In this document: one piece after another, positions 52,135 through 60,612 of the stretch | Numbering within the stretch: position 1 is the stretch's first letter | How the letters are laid out: the number at the start of each line of letters is the position of its first letter | DNA from: RGIG8709 sp045537065 | GTDB lineage: Bacteria > Bacillota > Clostridia > Monoglobales > Monoglobaceae | Reading direction: 5' to 3' | DNA: 64,000 nt | Assembly: GCA_045537065.1 (NCBI GenBank) | Contig: JAZSOT010000053.1 | Coordinates: forward strand, 25,038-89,037 | Notes under the pieces: generated by a model | What the model was told of the DNA's origin: nothing | Databases searched by the model: none | What the model saw: only the letters and a program-made list of their open reading frames with translations | Position numbers and translations under genes: made by a program

Positions 52135-52154
52135 GTCAAATCTCAAGATTTGAC
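52135..52154 (+). promoter_or_regulatory. Perfect hairpin in the spoVG leader
   Basis: GTCAAATC-TCAA-GATTTGAC is an 8-bp perfect stem ending 7 bases before the ribosome site GAGGTG. It may be an RNA hairpin or a protein-binding palindrome; no T-run follows. Confidence 0.5.
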
Positions 52155-52171
52155 GGAAAATGAGGTGCAAC

Positions 52172-52450
52172 ATGAATATCACTGATATCAAAGTGAGAAA
52201 AATTAATGCGGAGGGAAGAATGAAAGCAGTTGTTTCAGTTACATTTGACGACGCTTTTGTTGTTCACGACATTAAGGTTATTGAAGGTCAGGAAAAGCTT
52301 TTCATCGCTATGCCAAGCAGAAAAACTCCTGATGGCGAATTTAAGGACATCGCTCATCCTATCAATGCTGAAATGAGAGAACTTCTTCAGTCTAAGATTT
52401 TAGAAAAATATGAAGAATCCCTTAATGAAATTGTTCCCGAAGAAGAGTAA
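52172..52450 (+). CDS. spoVG: SpoVG family RNA/DNA-binding regulator
   Basis: This 92-aa protein begins MNITDIKVRKINAEGRMKAV and carries FIAMPSRKTPDGEFKDIAHP, both diagnostic. SpoVG binds nucleic acids and affects sporulation (septation, cortex) and surface or virulence gene expression in other Firmicutes. ATG 52172 is chosen over 52160 because GAGGTG is 4 bases upstream of it and the conserved MNITDI begins there. It is monocistronic. Confidence 0.97.
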   Translation: MNITDIKVRKINAEGRMKAVVSVTFDDAFVVHDIKVIEGQEKLFIAMPSRKTPDGEFKDIAHPINAEMRELLQSKILEKYEESLNEIVPEEE

Positions 52451-52495
52451 TTTTATACCTTTTTCAAATTTCAATATTGTTTAAACTTTTCTTTT

Positions 52496-52537
52496 AAAGC
52501 AAAAGAACTACCATACTTTTGGTAGTTCTTTTGCTTT
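52496..52537 (+). terminator. spoVG terminator
   Basis: A 17-bp stem AAAGCAAAAGAACTACC and its complement, with a short loop, 45 bases after the gene. Confidence 0.85.
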
Positions 52538-52547
52538 ATAAAAAATT

Positions 52548-52577
52548 AAAGGTGCAACATTAAAGATTGCACCTTTT
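52548..52577 (-). terminator. Terminator of the ribosomal protein operon
   Basis: AAAGGTGCAA/TTGCACCTTT stem located after rplQ, on the minus strand followed by TAATTTTTT. Confidence 0.8.
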
Positions 52578-52590
52578 TTGTAGCTTAAAA

Positions 52591-52932
52591 TTAAACTAAC
52601 TCCAAAACAGCCATTTCAGCTGCGTCTCCACGACGGGGACCCATTTTTATTACTCTTGTATAACCACCGTTGCGTTCAGCATATTTGGGAGCTATCTCCG
52701 CAAAAACCTTAGTAACAACATCTTCCTTTGTAATAAAAGCAAGTGCCTGACGGCGAGTGTGAAGTGTGTTCTTTTTGCCGAGAGTAATCATTTTCTCAGC
52801 TATCTTCTGAACTTCTTTTGCTCTTGTAACAGTTGTTTCAATTCTTCCTGCTTCAAGGAAAGAAGTTGTAAGACTTCTAAGCATTGCTATTCTCTGATCA
52901 GTCGGTCTTCCCAACTTTCTCTGGTGTGCCAT
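52591..52932 (-). CDS. rplQ: 50S ribosomal protein L17
   Basis: A 113-aa protein starting MAHQRKLGRPTDQRIAMLRS, with VTRAKEVQKIAEKMITLGK in the centre. It is the final gene of the alpha operon, 48 bases after rpoA. Length is the short bacterial form. Confidence 0.98.
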   Translation of the reverse strand: MAHQRKLGRPTDQRIAMLRSLTTSFLEAGRIETTVTRAKEVQKIAEKMITLGKKNTLHTRRQALAFITKEDVVTKVFAEIAPKYAERNGGYTRVIKMGPRRGDAAEMAVLELV

Positions 52933-52980
52933 ACTATCACCTCTTTTAAATATTCTTTGAAATCCTTTCGGATTTCCGAC

Positions 52981-53916
52981 TTAGTCTTCATTGTTTGAAA
53001 GAGAAAGTCCCATTCCGTCAAGCTTTGCAATAACTTCTTCCAAAGACTTGCGGCCAAGGTTTCTTACCTTCATCATATCGTTTTCACTCTTGTTGGTAAG
53101 ATCCTGAACTGTGTTGATTCCTGCACGTTTCAAACAGTTGTATGAACGTACTGACAAATCAAGTTCCTCTATGGTTGTTTCAAGAACCTTTTCTTTCTTA
53201 TTTTCTTCTTTCTCTATCATTATTTCTGTGTTCTTAGCAGCTTCTGATAAATCAATGAACAAGCTTAAATGTTCATTAACAACCTTTGCACCAAGACTCA
53301 CAGCATCAGATGGATTAATGCTTCCATCTGTCCATACCTCAAGAGTAAGCTTATCATATCCTTCTGTGGTTGTTGTAACAGAATAGTTAACCTTTGTAAC
53401 CGGTGTGTAGATAGAATCTACAGGAATAACTCCGATAACAGGCTGAAGTGTCTGCTTGTTCTTATCAGCACTCACATATCCTCTGCCCTTGTCGATTACT
53501 ATTTCCATAAACAACTTTGCATCCTCATTACAGGTTGCAATGTGTAAATCTCCGTTGATGATTTCCACATCTGAATCACACTTTATATCTCTTGCACAGA
53601 TTTCTCCGGCACCTTCGTGGTTGATATAAATTGTCTTTTCGCCTTCAGAATAAAGCTTTGCTGTGAGCTGCTTTATGTTCAGGATAATTTCGGTTACATC
53701 TTCTTTTACACCGGGAATTGTTGAAAATTCGTGCAAAACACCGTCAATCTTAACGGATTTTGCAGCAACACCCGGAAGTGATGCAAGGAGAACTCTTCTC
53801 AGTGAGTTACCGAGAGTTATTCCATATCCTCTTTCAAGCTGTTCTACAACAAACTTTCCGTATTTATAATCATCAGAAATTTCCTGTACCACTTTTGGTT
53901 TTTCCATTTCTAACAT
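52981..53916 (-). CDS. rpoA: RNA polymerase alpha subunit
   Basis: A 311-aa subunit. The N-terminal assembly domain includes EQLERGYGITLGNSLRRVLL. The C-terminal domain (from about residue 240: LDLSVRSYNCLKRAGINTVQ, then RNLGRKSLEEVIAKL) contacts UP elements and activators. It follows rpsD as in the usual alpha operon. Confidence 0.98.
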   Translation of the reverse strand: MLEMEKPKVVQEISDDYKYGKFVVEQLERGYGITLGNSLRRVLLASLPGVAAKSVKIDGVLHEFSTIPGVKEDVTEIILNIKQLTAKLYSEGEKTIYINHEGAGEICARDIKCDSDVEIINGDLHIATCNEDAKLFMEIVIDKGRGYVSADKNKQTLQPVIGVIPVDSIYTPVTKVNYSVTTTTEGYDKLTLEVWTDGSINPSDAVSLGAKVVNEHLSLFIDLSEAAKNTEIMIEKEENKKEKVLETTIEELDLSVRSYNCLKRAGINTVQDLTNKSENDMMKVRNLGRKSLEEVIAKLDGMGLSLSNNED

Positions 53917-53964
53917 TTTCAGCCCTCCTGTTAATTTTCTTTGAATTAAACAGCTAAAGCGCTA

Positions 53965-54591
53965 TTACTTACTGTAAAGCTCGACAATCAAGTGTTCTTC
54001 GATTGGAAGGTCTATGTCATCTCTTTCAGCAAAAGCAACAACTCTTCCTTCTAATGTATCTCTGTTCATATCAAGCCACTTTGGAACAGCTCTTGATTCT
54101 GTTGATGCAAGGATTGCATCAATTTTTGAACTTTTACGGCTTGTCTCCTTAATAGTGATAACATCTCCTACCTTAACAAGGTATGACGGAATGTTAACTT
54201 TCTTACCGTTAACAAGGAAATGAGCGTGTGATACAAGCTGTCTTGCTTCCGGTCTTGATTCTGCAAGACCAAGTCTATAAACAACGTTATCGAGTCTTCT
54301 TTCGATAAGCTGGAGCAAGTTTTCACCTGTTACACCCTGTTTCTTATTTGCAAGTTCAAAATAATGTCTGAACTGTCCTTCAAGTATTCCGTAAGTCTTT
54401 CTTACCTTCTGCTTTTCACGAAGCTGTGTTCCGTACTCAGAAAGCTTACGTCTGCTCTGTCCGTGCTGGCCAGGAGCATATGCTCTTCTGCCTATAGCAC
54501 ATTTATCTGTATAACATCTGTCACCTTTTAAAAATAACTTCTGTCCTTCACGTCTGCATATTCTGCAAACTGATTCAGTATATCTAGCCAT
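53965..54591 (-). CDS. rpsD: 30S ribosomal protein S4
   Basis: A 208-aa primary 16S-binding protein. It has an N-terminal four-cysteine-type zinc pattern (CRICRREGQKLFLKG...CYTDKCA) and an S4 RNA-binding domain (RLDNVVYRLGLAESRPEARQ). In several bacteria S4 represses its own operon; the spacers upstream are structured but no S4 site was identified. Confidence 0.98.
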   Translation of the reverse strand: MARYTESVCRICRREGQKLFLKGDRCYTDKCAIGRRAYAPGQHGQSRRKLSEYGTQLREKQKVRKTYGILEGQFRHYFELANKKQGVTGENLLQLIERRLDNVVYRLGLAESRPEARQLVSHAHFLVNGKKVNIPSYLVKVGDVITIKETSRKSSKIDAILASTESRAVPKWLDMNRDTLEGRVVAFAERDDIDLPIEEHLIVELYSK

Positions 54592-54624
54592 TTAAAGTTT
54601 CACCTCCTGTAATTATCTGTCGGA

Positions 54625-55017
54625 TTATACACGTCTTCTCTTTGGCGGTCTGCATCCGTTATGCGGAATCGGTGTTACATCCTTAATCATACTTACTTCA
54701 AGACCTGCTACCTGAAGTGCACGAATTGCTGCTTCACGGCCGCTTCCTGGTCCCTTAACATATACTTCAACGAATTTAAGTCCATGCTCCATTGCAGCTT
54801 TTGCTGCTGTTTCTGCAGCCATCTGTGCTGCATATGGTGTGCTCTTTCTAGAGCCTCTGAAGCCTAAACCTCCGGCTGATGCCCATGAAATTGCATTTCC
54901 CTGTACATCTGTTATTGTAACAATTGTATTGTTAAATGTTGATTTAATATGAGCTGCGCCGCGTTCTATATTTTTCTTCTCTCTACGACGTCTGGTCTTT
55001 TTAACTGCCTTTGCCAT
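54625..55017 (-). CDS. rpsK: 30S ribosomal protein S11
   Basis: A 130-aa protein with AHIKSTFNNTIVTITD, GFRGSRKSTPYAAQ and the C-terminal DVTPIPHNGCRPPKRRRV. It is 33 bases upstream of rpsD and 66 bases after rpsM, the spacer holding a hairpin. Confidence 0.98.
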   Translation of the reverse strand: MAKAVKKTRRRREKKNIERGAAHIKSTFNNTIVTITDVQGNAISWASAGGLGFRGSRKSTPYAAQMAAETAAKAAMEHGLKFVEVYVKGPGSGREAAIRALQVAGLEVSMIKDVTPIPHNGCRPPKRRRV

Positions 55018-55046
55018 AGTAATTTCACCTCCTGAAATTCACGGAG

Positions 55047-55065
55047 CTTTACGCGTGGCGTAAAG
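55047..55065 (-). promoter_or_regulatory. Hairpin in the rpsM-rpsK spacer
   Basis: CTTTACGC-CAC-GCGTAAAG, a perfect 8-bp stem on the transcript, 20 bases before the rpsK ribosome site. No T-run follows, so it is more likely an mRNA stability or protein-binding element than a terminator. Confidence 0.5.
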
Positions 55066-55083
55066 TCATTCGATTATTAGTAA

Positions 55084-55449
55084 TTATTTCTTTTTGTTGG
55101 CCATAGTTTTTCTTGGGCCTTTTCTGGTTCTTGCATTTGTCTTTGAACGCTGTCCTCTTACCGGAAGACTCTTTCTGTGACGAAGTCCTCTGTAACAGTT
55201 GATTTCAATAAGACGCTTAATGTCAAGAGCGATATCACGGCGAAGGTCGCCTTCTACCGTATAGTTGTCGATTTCAGCTCTGAGCTTTGATACATCTTCT
55301 TCTGATAAATCACGAACTCTTATATCAGGATTAATTCCTGTTGCAGCCAAAATCTTCTTTGAAGTCGAAAGACCTATACCGAAGATATAAGTTAATCCGA
55401 TTTCTACTCTCTTTTCATTTGGTAAGTCAACACCTGCAATACGTGCCAT
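55084..55449 (-). CDS. rpsM: 30S ribosomal protein S13
   Basis: A 121-aa protein: MARIAGVDLPNEKRVEIGLT at the start, the helix-hairpin region YIFGIGLSTSKKILAATGIN and the basic tail RSKTNARTRKGPRKTMANKKK. It lies 152 bases after rpmJ. Confidence 0.98.
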   Translation of the reverse strand: MARIAGVDLPNEKRVEIGLTYIFGIGLSTSKKILAATGINPDIRVRDLSEEDVSKLRAEIDNYTVEGDLRRDIALDIKRLIEINCYRGLRHRKSLPVRGQRSKTNARTRKGPRKTMANKKK

Positions 55450-55601
55450 ACTTTCAATTCACCTCCGAATTATTTTTCTTTGAAAAGCACTTTACGCAGC
55501 AGAATTTCATTTCAGCAATTTTATTTTGCCTACATAAGCTTAAATAAATTGGTCTTTAAGCCTGACTCTGCCGCTCAAAAAACAGTTTAATAATTTTCTG
55601 C
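55450..55601 (-). other. rpmJ-rpsM spacer
   Basis: A 152-base untranslated stretch within the operon. It contains GCTTAAA/TTTAAGC, which can form a 7-bp hairpin, and a GGAGG site just before rpsM. No open frame or promoter is clear. Confidence 0.5.
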
Positions 55602-55715
55602 TTAGCCCTGTTTCTGTTTATGACGGGGATTTTCACAGATAACCATTACCTTGCCTTTTCTTTTTATAATCTTGCACTTTTCGCAAATTGGTTTTACTGA
55701 AGGTTGTACTTTCAT
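55602..55715 (-). CDS. rpmJ: 50S ribosomal protein L36 (zinc type)
   Basis: A 37-aa protein, MKVQPSVKPICEKC at the start and CENPRHKQKQG at the end. C11, C14, C27 and H32 are the zinc ligands. GGAGGTGGAGG precedes the ATG. It is the first gene after the internal promoter. Confidence 0.97.
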   Translation of the reverse strand: MKVQPSVKPICEKCKIIKRKGKVMVICENPRHKQKQG

Positions 55716-55964
55716 TTTCCTCCACCTCCTGCATAAGTTAGTCAGCTCTATAAAACTACTCATAGTGCCAACCGATTTATTATACCACTACTTTCAAATT
55801 TTGTCAACCCTTTTTTAATTTTCCCTGACGAAACGCTTTTCTTCTTCGGGTTTGACCCTAGTCTCCCGTAAAAACCGCAGATTTTTACGGAACAAGCTGA
55901 ATCACCGTTAGTGTGAGTTTTTGTGCTTGCACAAAAACAAACAAAATATCGGTCGATTCAGCGC
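55716..55964 (-). promoter_or_regulatory. Structured infA-rpmJ spacer with internal promoter
   Basis: A 249-base gap. TTGACA (55802-55807), 17 bases, TATAAT (55779-55784) is an exact consensus promoter for rpmJ onward. Upstream, GCTGAATC (near 55896) and GATTCAGC (near 55954) can close a stem around the perfect hairpin TTTTTGTGC/GCACAAAAA (55918-55937), and another hairpin CCGTAAAAA/TTTTTACGG is at 55866-55890. These lie before the promoter, so they belong to the infA message. Confidence 0.7.
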
Positions 55965-56183
55965 CTATTTACTTCTCCAGGTTATTCTGCCTTTTGTTAG
56001 GTCATATGGAGAAATTTCCACAGTTACCTTATCACCGGGCAAAATTCTTATATAGTGCATTCTGAGCTTACCTGAAATATGAGCAAGTATTTTATGTCCA
56101 TTTTCAAGTTCAACCTGGAACATAGCATTTGGCAACGCTTCAAGCACTGTGCCTTCTATTTCCAAAACATCTTCCTTTGCCAT
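55965..56183 (-). CDS. infA: Translation initiation factor IF-1
   Basis: A 72-aa OB-fold protein: MAKEDVLEIEGTVLEALPNA, HISGKLRMHYIRILPGDKV and SPYDLTKGRITWRSK. It blocks the A site during initiation. It follows the KOW gene by 3 bases. Confidence 0.98.
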   Translation of the reverse strand: MAKEDVLEIEGTVLEALPNAMFQVELENGHKILAHISGKLRMHYIRILPGDKVTVEISPYDLTKGRITWRSK

Positions 56184-56186
56184 AAG

Positions 56187-56465
56187 TCATTCTCCTTTCT
56201 CTTCCAAAAATTCTGAAATTGCTCTTCTTAGCTCTGCATTTGTGACCTTTCCTTCGTTTTTCAGCTTTTCTGTTATATACAGGCTGTTTACTCCGGAATT
56301 TACCAAATGCTTTATCTTTTTCTTTTTCGGCTTTACGATTTTTCTTAAATCACCGTCACAGACAAAGCAGAAAATATTCTCTGTTTTAACAACAATAAAA
56401 AATCTATCCTTGTCTCTTCCGGCTTTTGACATAACAACATCGCCGATATTAAATTGCAAGTCCAT
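56187..56465 (-). CDS. KOW-domain RNA-binding protein (L14e/L6e-like)
   Basis: A 92-aa protein: MDLQFNIGDVVMSKAGRDKD is a KOW/SH3-like beta strand start, followed by FFIVVKTENIFCFVCDGDLR and a basic helix. Short proteins of this type sit between map and infA in many Clostridia and are presumed ribosome-associated. ATG 56465 is chosen because GGAG lies 7 bases upstream; the frame extends a little further and overlaps the map stop. Confidence 0.85.
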   Translation of the reverse strand: MDLQFNIGDVVMSKAGRDKDRFFIVVKTENIFCFVCDGDLRKIVKPKKKKIKHLVNSGVNSLYITEKLKNEGKVTNAELRRAISEFLEEKGE

Positions 56466-56479
56466 TAACTTTCTCCTCA

Positions 56480-57232
56480 CTACTCACAAAGTGTAAGTAA
56501 ACACGGTCCGTTATTTGTGATAAGCACTGTGTTTTCATAATGGGCACCAAGGCTTTTATCTACAGACAAAACAGTCCAGTCGTTATCCGCAACGAAGTAA
56601 TCATCCCCGCCTGCAAACACCATTGGCTCAATAGCAAGACACATTCCCGGCATTATTCTTATTCCTCTTTGTCCTTTTGAAACATAGTTAGGAATTTCAG
56701 GGTCTTCGTGCATATCCCTGCCTATGCCATGTCCGCAGTAATCTTTTAAAACACTGAATCCGTTTTCTTCAACATAGCTTTGAACAGCCAGAGAAATATC
56801 GGAAATTCTTTTATCTGATGCCGCAAATTTTATGCCTTCAAAAAAGCTCTGCTTTGTAACATCAATTAGTCTTTGTGCCTCTTTTGAAATTTCTCCAACT
56901 GCAAAAGTTCGTGCTGCATCTCCGTTGTAACCCTTGTAGGTTGCACCGCAATCCACACAGATTATATCACCCTCCGCGAGCACTCTGCCAGATGGAATCC
57001 CGTGGATAATCTCATCATTAACACTTGCACAAATGCTTCCCGGAAATCCGCCATAACCTTTAAACGCAGGAATTGCCCCATTCTTGCGAATATAGTTTTC
57101 AGCAATTTTATCAAGTTCCAGAGTGGTTATTCCGGGCCTTACATTTTCCTCAACCGCCTTTAAAGCCCCATATGTGATTTCTCCGGCAGCTTTCATAAAC
57201 TCTACTTCAATCTTTGACTTAATAGTAACCAT
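56480..57232 (-). CDS. map: Methionine aminopeptidase, type I
   Basis: This 250-aa enzyme removes N-terminal Met. The metal ligands lie in ICVDCGATYKGYNGDAARTF, GHGIGRDMHEDPEIPN and the later CLAIEPMVF and YENTVLITN. There is no N-terminal extension. It is 19 bases after adk. Confidence 0.97.
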   Translation of the reverse strand: MVTIKSKIEVEFMKAAGEITYGALKAVEENVRPGITTLELDKIAENYIRKNGAIPAFKGYGGFPGSICASVNDEIIHGIPSGRVLAEGDIICVDCGATYKGYNGDAARTFAVGEISKEAQRLIDVTKQSFFEGIKFAASDKRISDISLAVQSYVEENGFSVLKDYCGHGIGRDMHEDPEIPNYVSKGQRGIRIMPGMCLAIEPMVFAGGDDYFVADNDWTVLSVDKSLGAHYENTVLITNNGPCLLTLCE

Positions 57233-57251
57233 TTATACACTAAACTCCTGA

Positions 57252-57884
57252 TTAACCCAGCACTGCCAAAACTTCTTCTGTTGTGCCTTCAATGGTATCT
57301 TTTCCCTTAGCACTGTATAAAATTCCCTCTTCCTTATAGAAATTAATAAGAGGTTCAGTTTTTTCGTGATAAGTCTTAAGTCTTTCTTTCACAGTTTCAG
57401 GCTTATCGTCTGCTCTCTTCCTAAGCTCTCCGCCACATACGTCGCAAACACCCATAACCTTTGGCTGTCTGTGAACCTCGTGATAGGAGGCTCCGCATTT
57501 ACTGCATTCTATTCTGCCTGATACTCTTTCGATAATTGTTTCATCATCAACATCAAGATAAAGTGCCTTATCAAGAACTATTCCTGAATTTTTAAGTGCA
57601 TTTGCCTGCTCGATATTTCTCGGAAAACCGTCAAGAATAAATCCATTTTTGCAGTCATCTTCACTTATTCTACTTTTTACAATATCTATCATTACATCAT
57701 CCGGAACAAACTTTCCGTCATCAATATATTTCTTTGCTATATCGCCAAGGGGAGTTCCGTCTTTGATATTTTTTCTGAGTATTGCACCTGTTGATACTGC
57801 AGGAATTTCATAATGCTTTGAAAGAAGCTCTGCCTGAGTTCCTTTTCCTGCTCCGGGAGGTGCTAATATTATTAATTTCATCAT
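57252..57884 (-). CDS. adk: Adenylate kinase (zinc-lid type)
   Basis: A 210-aa kinase that balances AMP, ADP and ATP. The P-loop is APPGAGKGTQAELL, and the lid holds four cysteines, C127, C130, C147 and C150, that bind zinc as in Gram-positive relatives. GFILDGFPRNIEQ is the nucleotide-site motif. Two adjacent ATG codons can serve as start; GGTGG lies 8 bases upstream. Confidence 0.97.
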   Translation of the reverse strand: MMKLIILAPPGAGKGTQAELLSKHYEIPAVSTGAILRKNIKDGTPLGDIAKKYIDDGKFVPDDVMIDIVKSRISEDDCKNGFILDGFPRNIEQANALKNSGIVLDKALYLDVDDETIIERVSGRIECSKCGASYHEVHRQPKVMGVCDVCGGELRKRADDKPETVKERLKTYHEKTEPLINFYKEEGILYSAKGKDTIEGTTEEVLAVLG

Positions 57885-57978
57885 TACAATGCCACCTTCA
57901 ATTCTGCCAAAAATTATTATTTAATGTAATTTTATTCAATAGTATGTAGAAAATATAACTTTCCCTTAAAACTCCAAT

Positions 57979-58008
57979 AGGGGCGTCCTGCTTTCACAGA
58001 ACTCCCCT
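57979..58008 (-). promoter_or_regulatory. Hairpin in the secY-adk spacer
   Basis: AGGGG-A-GTTCTG pairs with CAGGAC-G-CCCCT around a TGAAAG loop (one mismatch, one G-T). It is in the 136-base gap between secY and adk, without a T-run after it. Confidence 0.5.
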
Positions 58009-58020
58009 CTGAAATTCTAA

Positions 58021-59304
58021 TTATTCAAGAAAACCCTTATAGTGTCTCATAACCATCTGTGATTCAAGCTGTGTAACTGTTTCAAGTGCAACACCAACAA
58101 CGATTAGAAGTGATGTTCCGCCGATTGCAAAGTTATTAATCTTAAGACCTACATTCATAAATATAGGAAGAACAGCTATAAATCCAAGGAATATAGCACC
58201 TGCAAGAGTTATCTTTGATAAAACCTTGCTGATATAATCTGATGTGGGTCTGCCCGGTCTGATACCCGGAACAAATCCTCCGTTCTTCTTCATATTGTTA
58301 GCCATTTCAATTGGATTGAACTGAATAGCTGTGTAGAAATATGTGAAGAAGATAATGAGGAAGAAATAAAGCACTCCATACATCCAGTGTGTTGGTGAGA
58401 ACACTTTTAAAAATCCGCCCCAGAATCCGCCTGTTGCTTCGCTTACACCGCAGAATGCAGCGATTGTTCCCGGGAATGACATAATTGACATCGCGAAAAT
58501 AATCGGAATAACACCTGCAGCTGAAACTTTAATCGGAATATGTGAGCTCTGTCCACCGTACATCTTTCTGCCAACAACACGTTTAGCATACTGAACAGGA
58601 ATTCTTCTTTCTGCTTCGTTCATCCATACAACAAATCCTACTACTAAAAGACCAACTAATAACAAAGCAATAATTCCGATTATGCCCATTGTTCCGTTTA
58701 ACATATACTGATAAAGGGATACACACATAGCCGGAACTCTTGATACGATACCTGTGAAGATAATCAGTGAGATACCGTTACCAACGCCTTTTTCTGTTAT
58801 CTGTTCGCCAAGCCACATAAGGAATGCTGTACCTGCAACAAATGTTGAAACAACAACTATACCTGCTGCCCAGCCAGGATTTGTAACCGCACCGTATGAT
58901 CTTAAAAGGAAGTAAAGACCAATAGCCTGAATAAGAGCAAGAACAACTGTTCCATATCTCATAAGCTGACCAATTTTCTTTCTGCCTTCTTCCCCTTCTT
59001 TCTGCAATCTCTCAAGTGCAGGAATTGCTACACATAAAAGCTGCAAAATAATTGAAGAGTTAATATATGGTGTGATACTCATGGCGAATATTGTTGCATT
59101 GTTGAATGCACCACCGGAAACTATATCAATGAAACCAAACAATGAATTGCTTGTTCCTGAAAAGATTTCCTTTAATGCTGCTGCATCCAGCATAGGAACA
59201 GGAATAAACGAACCTAAGCGGAAAATAATCATTAGCACGAGGGTATATAATAGTTTCTTTCTTAAATCAACAACCTTCCATGCGTTTCTGATTGTTTCCA
59301 ACAT
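58021..59304 (-). CDS. secY: Protein translocase subunit SecY
   Basis: A 427-aa, ten-helix channel of the Sec system. FRLGSFIPVPMLDAAALKEI, ITPYINSSIILQLL and YTAIQFNPIEMANNMKKNGGF are hallmarks. ATG 59304 is preferred because GAGGTGG lies 6 bases upstream and MLETIRNAW is the normal N-terminus; a longer frame upstream overlaps rplO. SecE and SecG are not in this window. Confidence 0.97.
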   Translation of the reverse strand: MLETIRNAWKVVDLRKKLLYTLVLMIIFRLGSFIPVPMLDAAALKEIFSGTSNSLFGFIDIVSGGAFNNATIFAMSITPYINSSIILQLLCVAIPALERLQKEGEEGRKKIGQLMRYGTVVLALIQAIGLYFLLRSYGAVTNPGWAAGIVVVSTFVAGTAFLMWLGEQITEKGVGNGISLIIFTGIVSRVPAMCVSLYQYMLNGTMGIIGIIALLLVGLLVVGFVVWMNEAERRIPVQYAKRVVGRKMYGGQSSHIPIKVSAAGVIPIIFAMSIMSFPGTIAAFCGVSEATGGFWGGFLKVFSPTHWMYGVLYFFLIIFFTYFYTAIQFNPIEMANNMKKNGGFVPGIRPGRPTSDYISKVLSKITLAGAIFLGFIAVLPIFMNVGLKINNFAIGGTSLLIVVGVALETVTQLESQMVMRHYKGFLE

Positions 59305-59305
59305 A

Positions 59306-59749
59306 TTATACCACCTCAACCTTTCCTCCGGCAGCAACTATTTTCTGTTCAGCTGTTTTGCTGAATCTCTTAGCTTTAACTGTAAGAGCTTTATCAATCT
59401 CTCCACGGCCAAGGATAACTATACCATCGCAAACCTTTGATATAATACCATTTGCCTTTAAGATTTCAGCTGTTACCTCACTGCCGCTTTCTAATTTATT
59501 AAGAGCTTCCACATTAACTGCAACATATTCCTTTGCAAAAATGTTTGTGAAACCACGTTTTGGAAGTCTTCTGTATATAGGCATCTGTCCGCCTTCAAAT
59601 CCTGGACGAACACCGCCGCCTGATCTGGCGTTCTGACCTTTATGACCTTTGCCGGCAGTTTTTCCGTTACCACTTCCGTGGCCTCTGCCTACTCTGAAAT
59701 TCTTTTTCTTAGAGCCTTCGCTCGGAGATAATTCATGAAGTTTCATCAA
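59306..59749 (-). CDS. rplO: 50S ribosomal protein L15
   Basis: A 147-aa protein: MKLHELSPSEGSKKKNFRVG, the glycine-rich GRGHGSGNGKTAGKGHKGQN and the C-terminal KRFSKTAEQKIVAAGGKVEVV. Its stop codon is next to the secY start. Confidence 0.98.
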   Translation of the reverse strand: MMKLHELSPSEGSKKKNFRVGRGHGSGNGKTAGKGHKGQNARSGGGVRPGFEGGQMPIYRRLPKRGFTNIFAKEYVAVNVEALNKLESGSEVTAEILKANGIISKVCDGIVILGRGEIDKALTVKAKRFSKTAEQKIVAAGGKVEVV

Positions 59750-59804
59750 AGTACACCTCCTCTTTGTTTTGTAAAATAATTATTCGTTCGTAAATAGCGT
59801 TTTA

Positions 59805-59987
59805 TTACGCTTCTTCAACTGAAACAAGATGAGAAACCTTAAAAATCATTCCTCTAATCTGGGGATTGTCAGGCTTCTCTACGCACTGATGGAGCTTTCT
59901 GAGACCGAGTGCTTCAACTGTTGCTATCTGGTCTTTTTTGCATCCGATTGTGCTTTTTTTAAGCGTTACCTTTAATTTATTTGCCAA
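59805..59987 (-). CDS. rpmD: 50S ribosomal protein L30
   Basis: This 60-aa protein starts with TTG at 59987, GGAGG lying 8 bases before it; the product then begins MANKLKVTLKKSTIGCKKDQ. LGLRKLHQCVEKPDNPQIRGM is the core. A longer in-frame extension has no ribosome site. Confidence 0.95.
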   Translation of the reverse strand: MANKLKVTLKKSTIGCKKDQIATVEALGLRKLHQCVEKPDNPQIRGMIFKVSHLVSVEEA

Positions 59988-60034
59988 GGAAAAAACCTCC
60001 AATCTCACTTGGTTTAACTTTCTCAAAAAAGTTT

Positions 60035-60559
60035 TTATAATTCTTCAACTTTTTTGCCTCTTAGCTTTGCAACCTCTTCAGGACTCTTTAGTGCAGCTAG
60101 TGCTTCAACTGTAGCTGATACAACGTTCTTCGGATTGTTGCTTCTTAAGCATTTTGTTCTGATATCTCTAATACCTGCAAGCTCTAATACCGCACGGACA
60201 CTTCCGCCGGCAATAACTCCGGTACCTTCTGCAGCAGGCTTTAAGAGCACTCTGCCTGCACCATATTCACCAATAACCTCGTGAGGAATTGTGGTGTTTA
60301 TCATTGGTACTGTTATCATATTTTTCTTTGCATCGTCAATACCTTTGCGGATTGCATCCGGAATTTCAGCTGCTTTACCCATTCCGTAGCCAACATGACC
60401 GTTTTCGTCACCAACTACTACAAGTGCGCTGAATCTGAATGTTCTACCACCCTTTACAACCTTAGCAACACGGTTTAACGAAACAACTGTTTCCTTTATA
60501 TCAAGAACATCTGCATTTATTCTTTCTGCTTTCTTAGTTCTTTCAACTTTTTCTGCCAT
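60035..60559 (-). CDS. rpsE: 30S ribosomal protein S5
   Basis: A 174-aa protein with the N-terminal dsRNA-binding-like domain (FRFSALVVVGDENGHVGYGM) and C-terminal GTGVIAGGSVRAVLELAGI. It lies 9 bases before the rpmD ribosome region. Confidence 0.98.
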   Translation of the reverse strand: MAEKVERTKKAERINADVLDIKETVVSLNRVAKVVKGGRTFRFSALVVVGDENGHVGYGMGKAAEIPDAIRKGIDDAKKNMITVPMINTTIPHEVIGEYGAGRVLLKPAAEGTGVIAGGSVRAVLELAGIRDIRTKCLRSNNPKNVVSATVEALAALKSPEEVAKLRGKKVEEL

Positions 60560-60612
60560 TGCTTCTATTCACCTCTTTCATTATTTTTGAAATTTCTGAC
60601 GGGAGACTCTAA

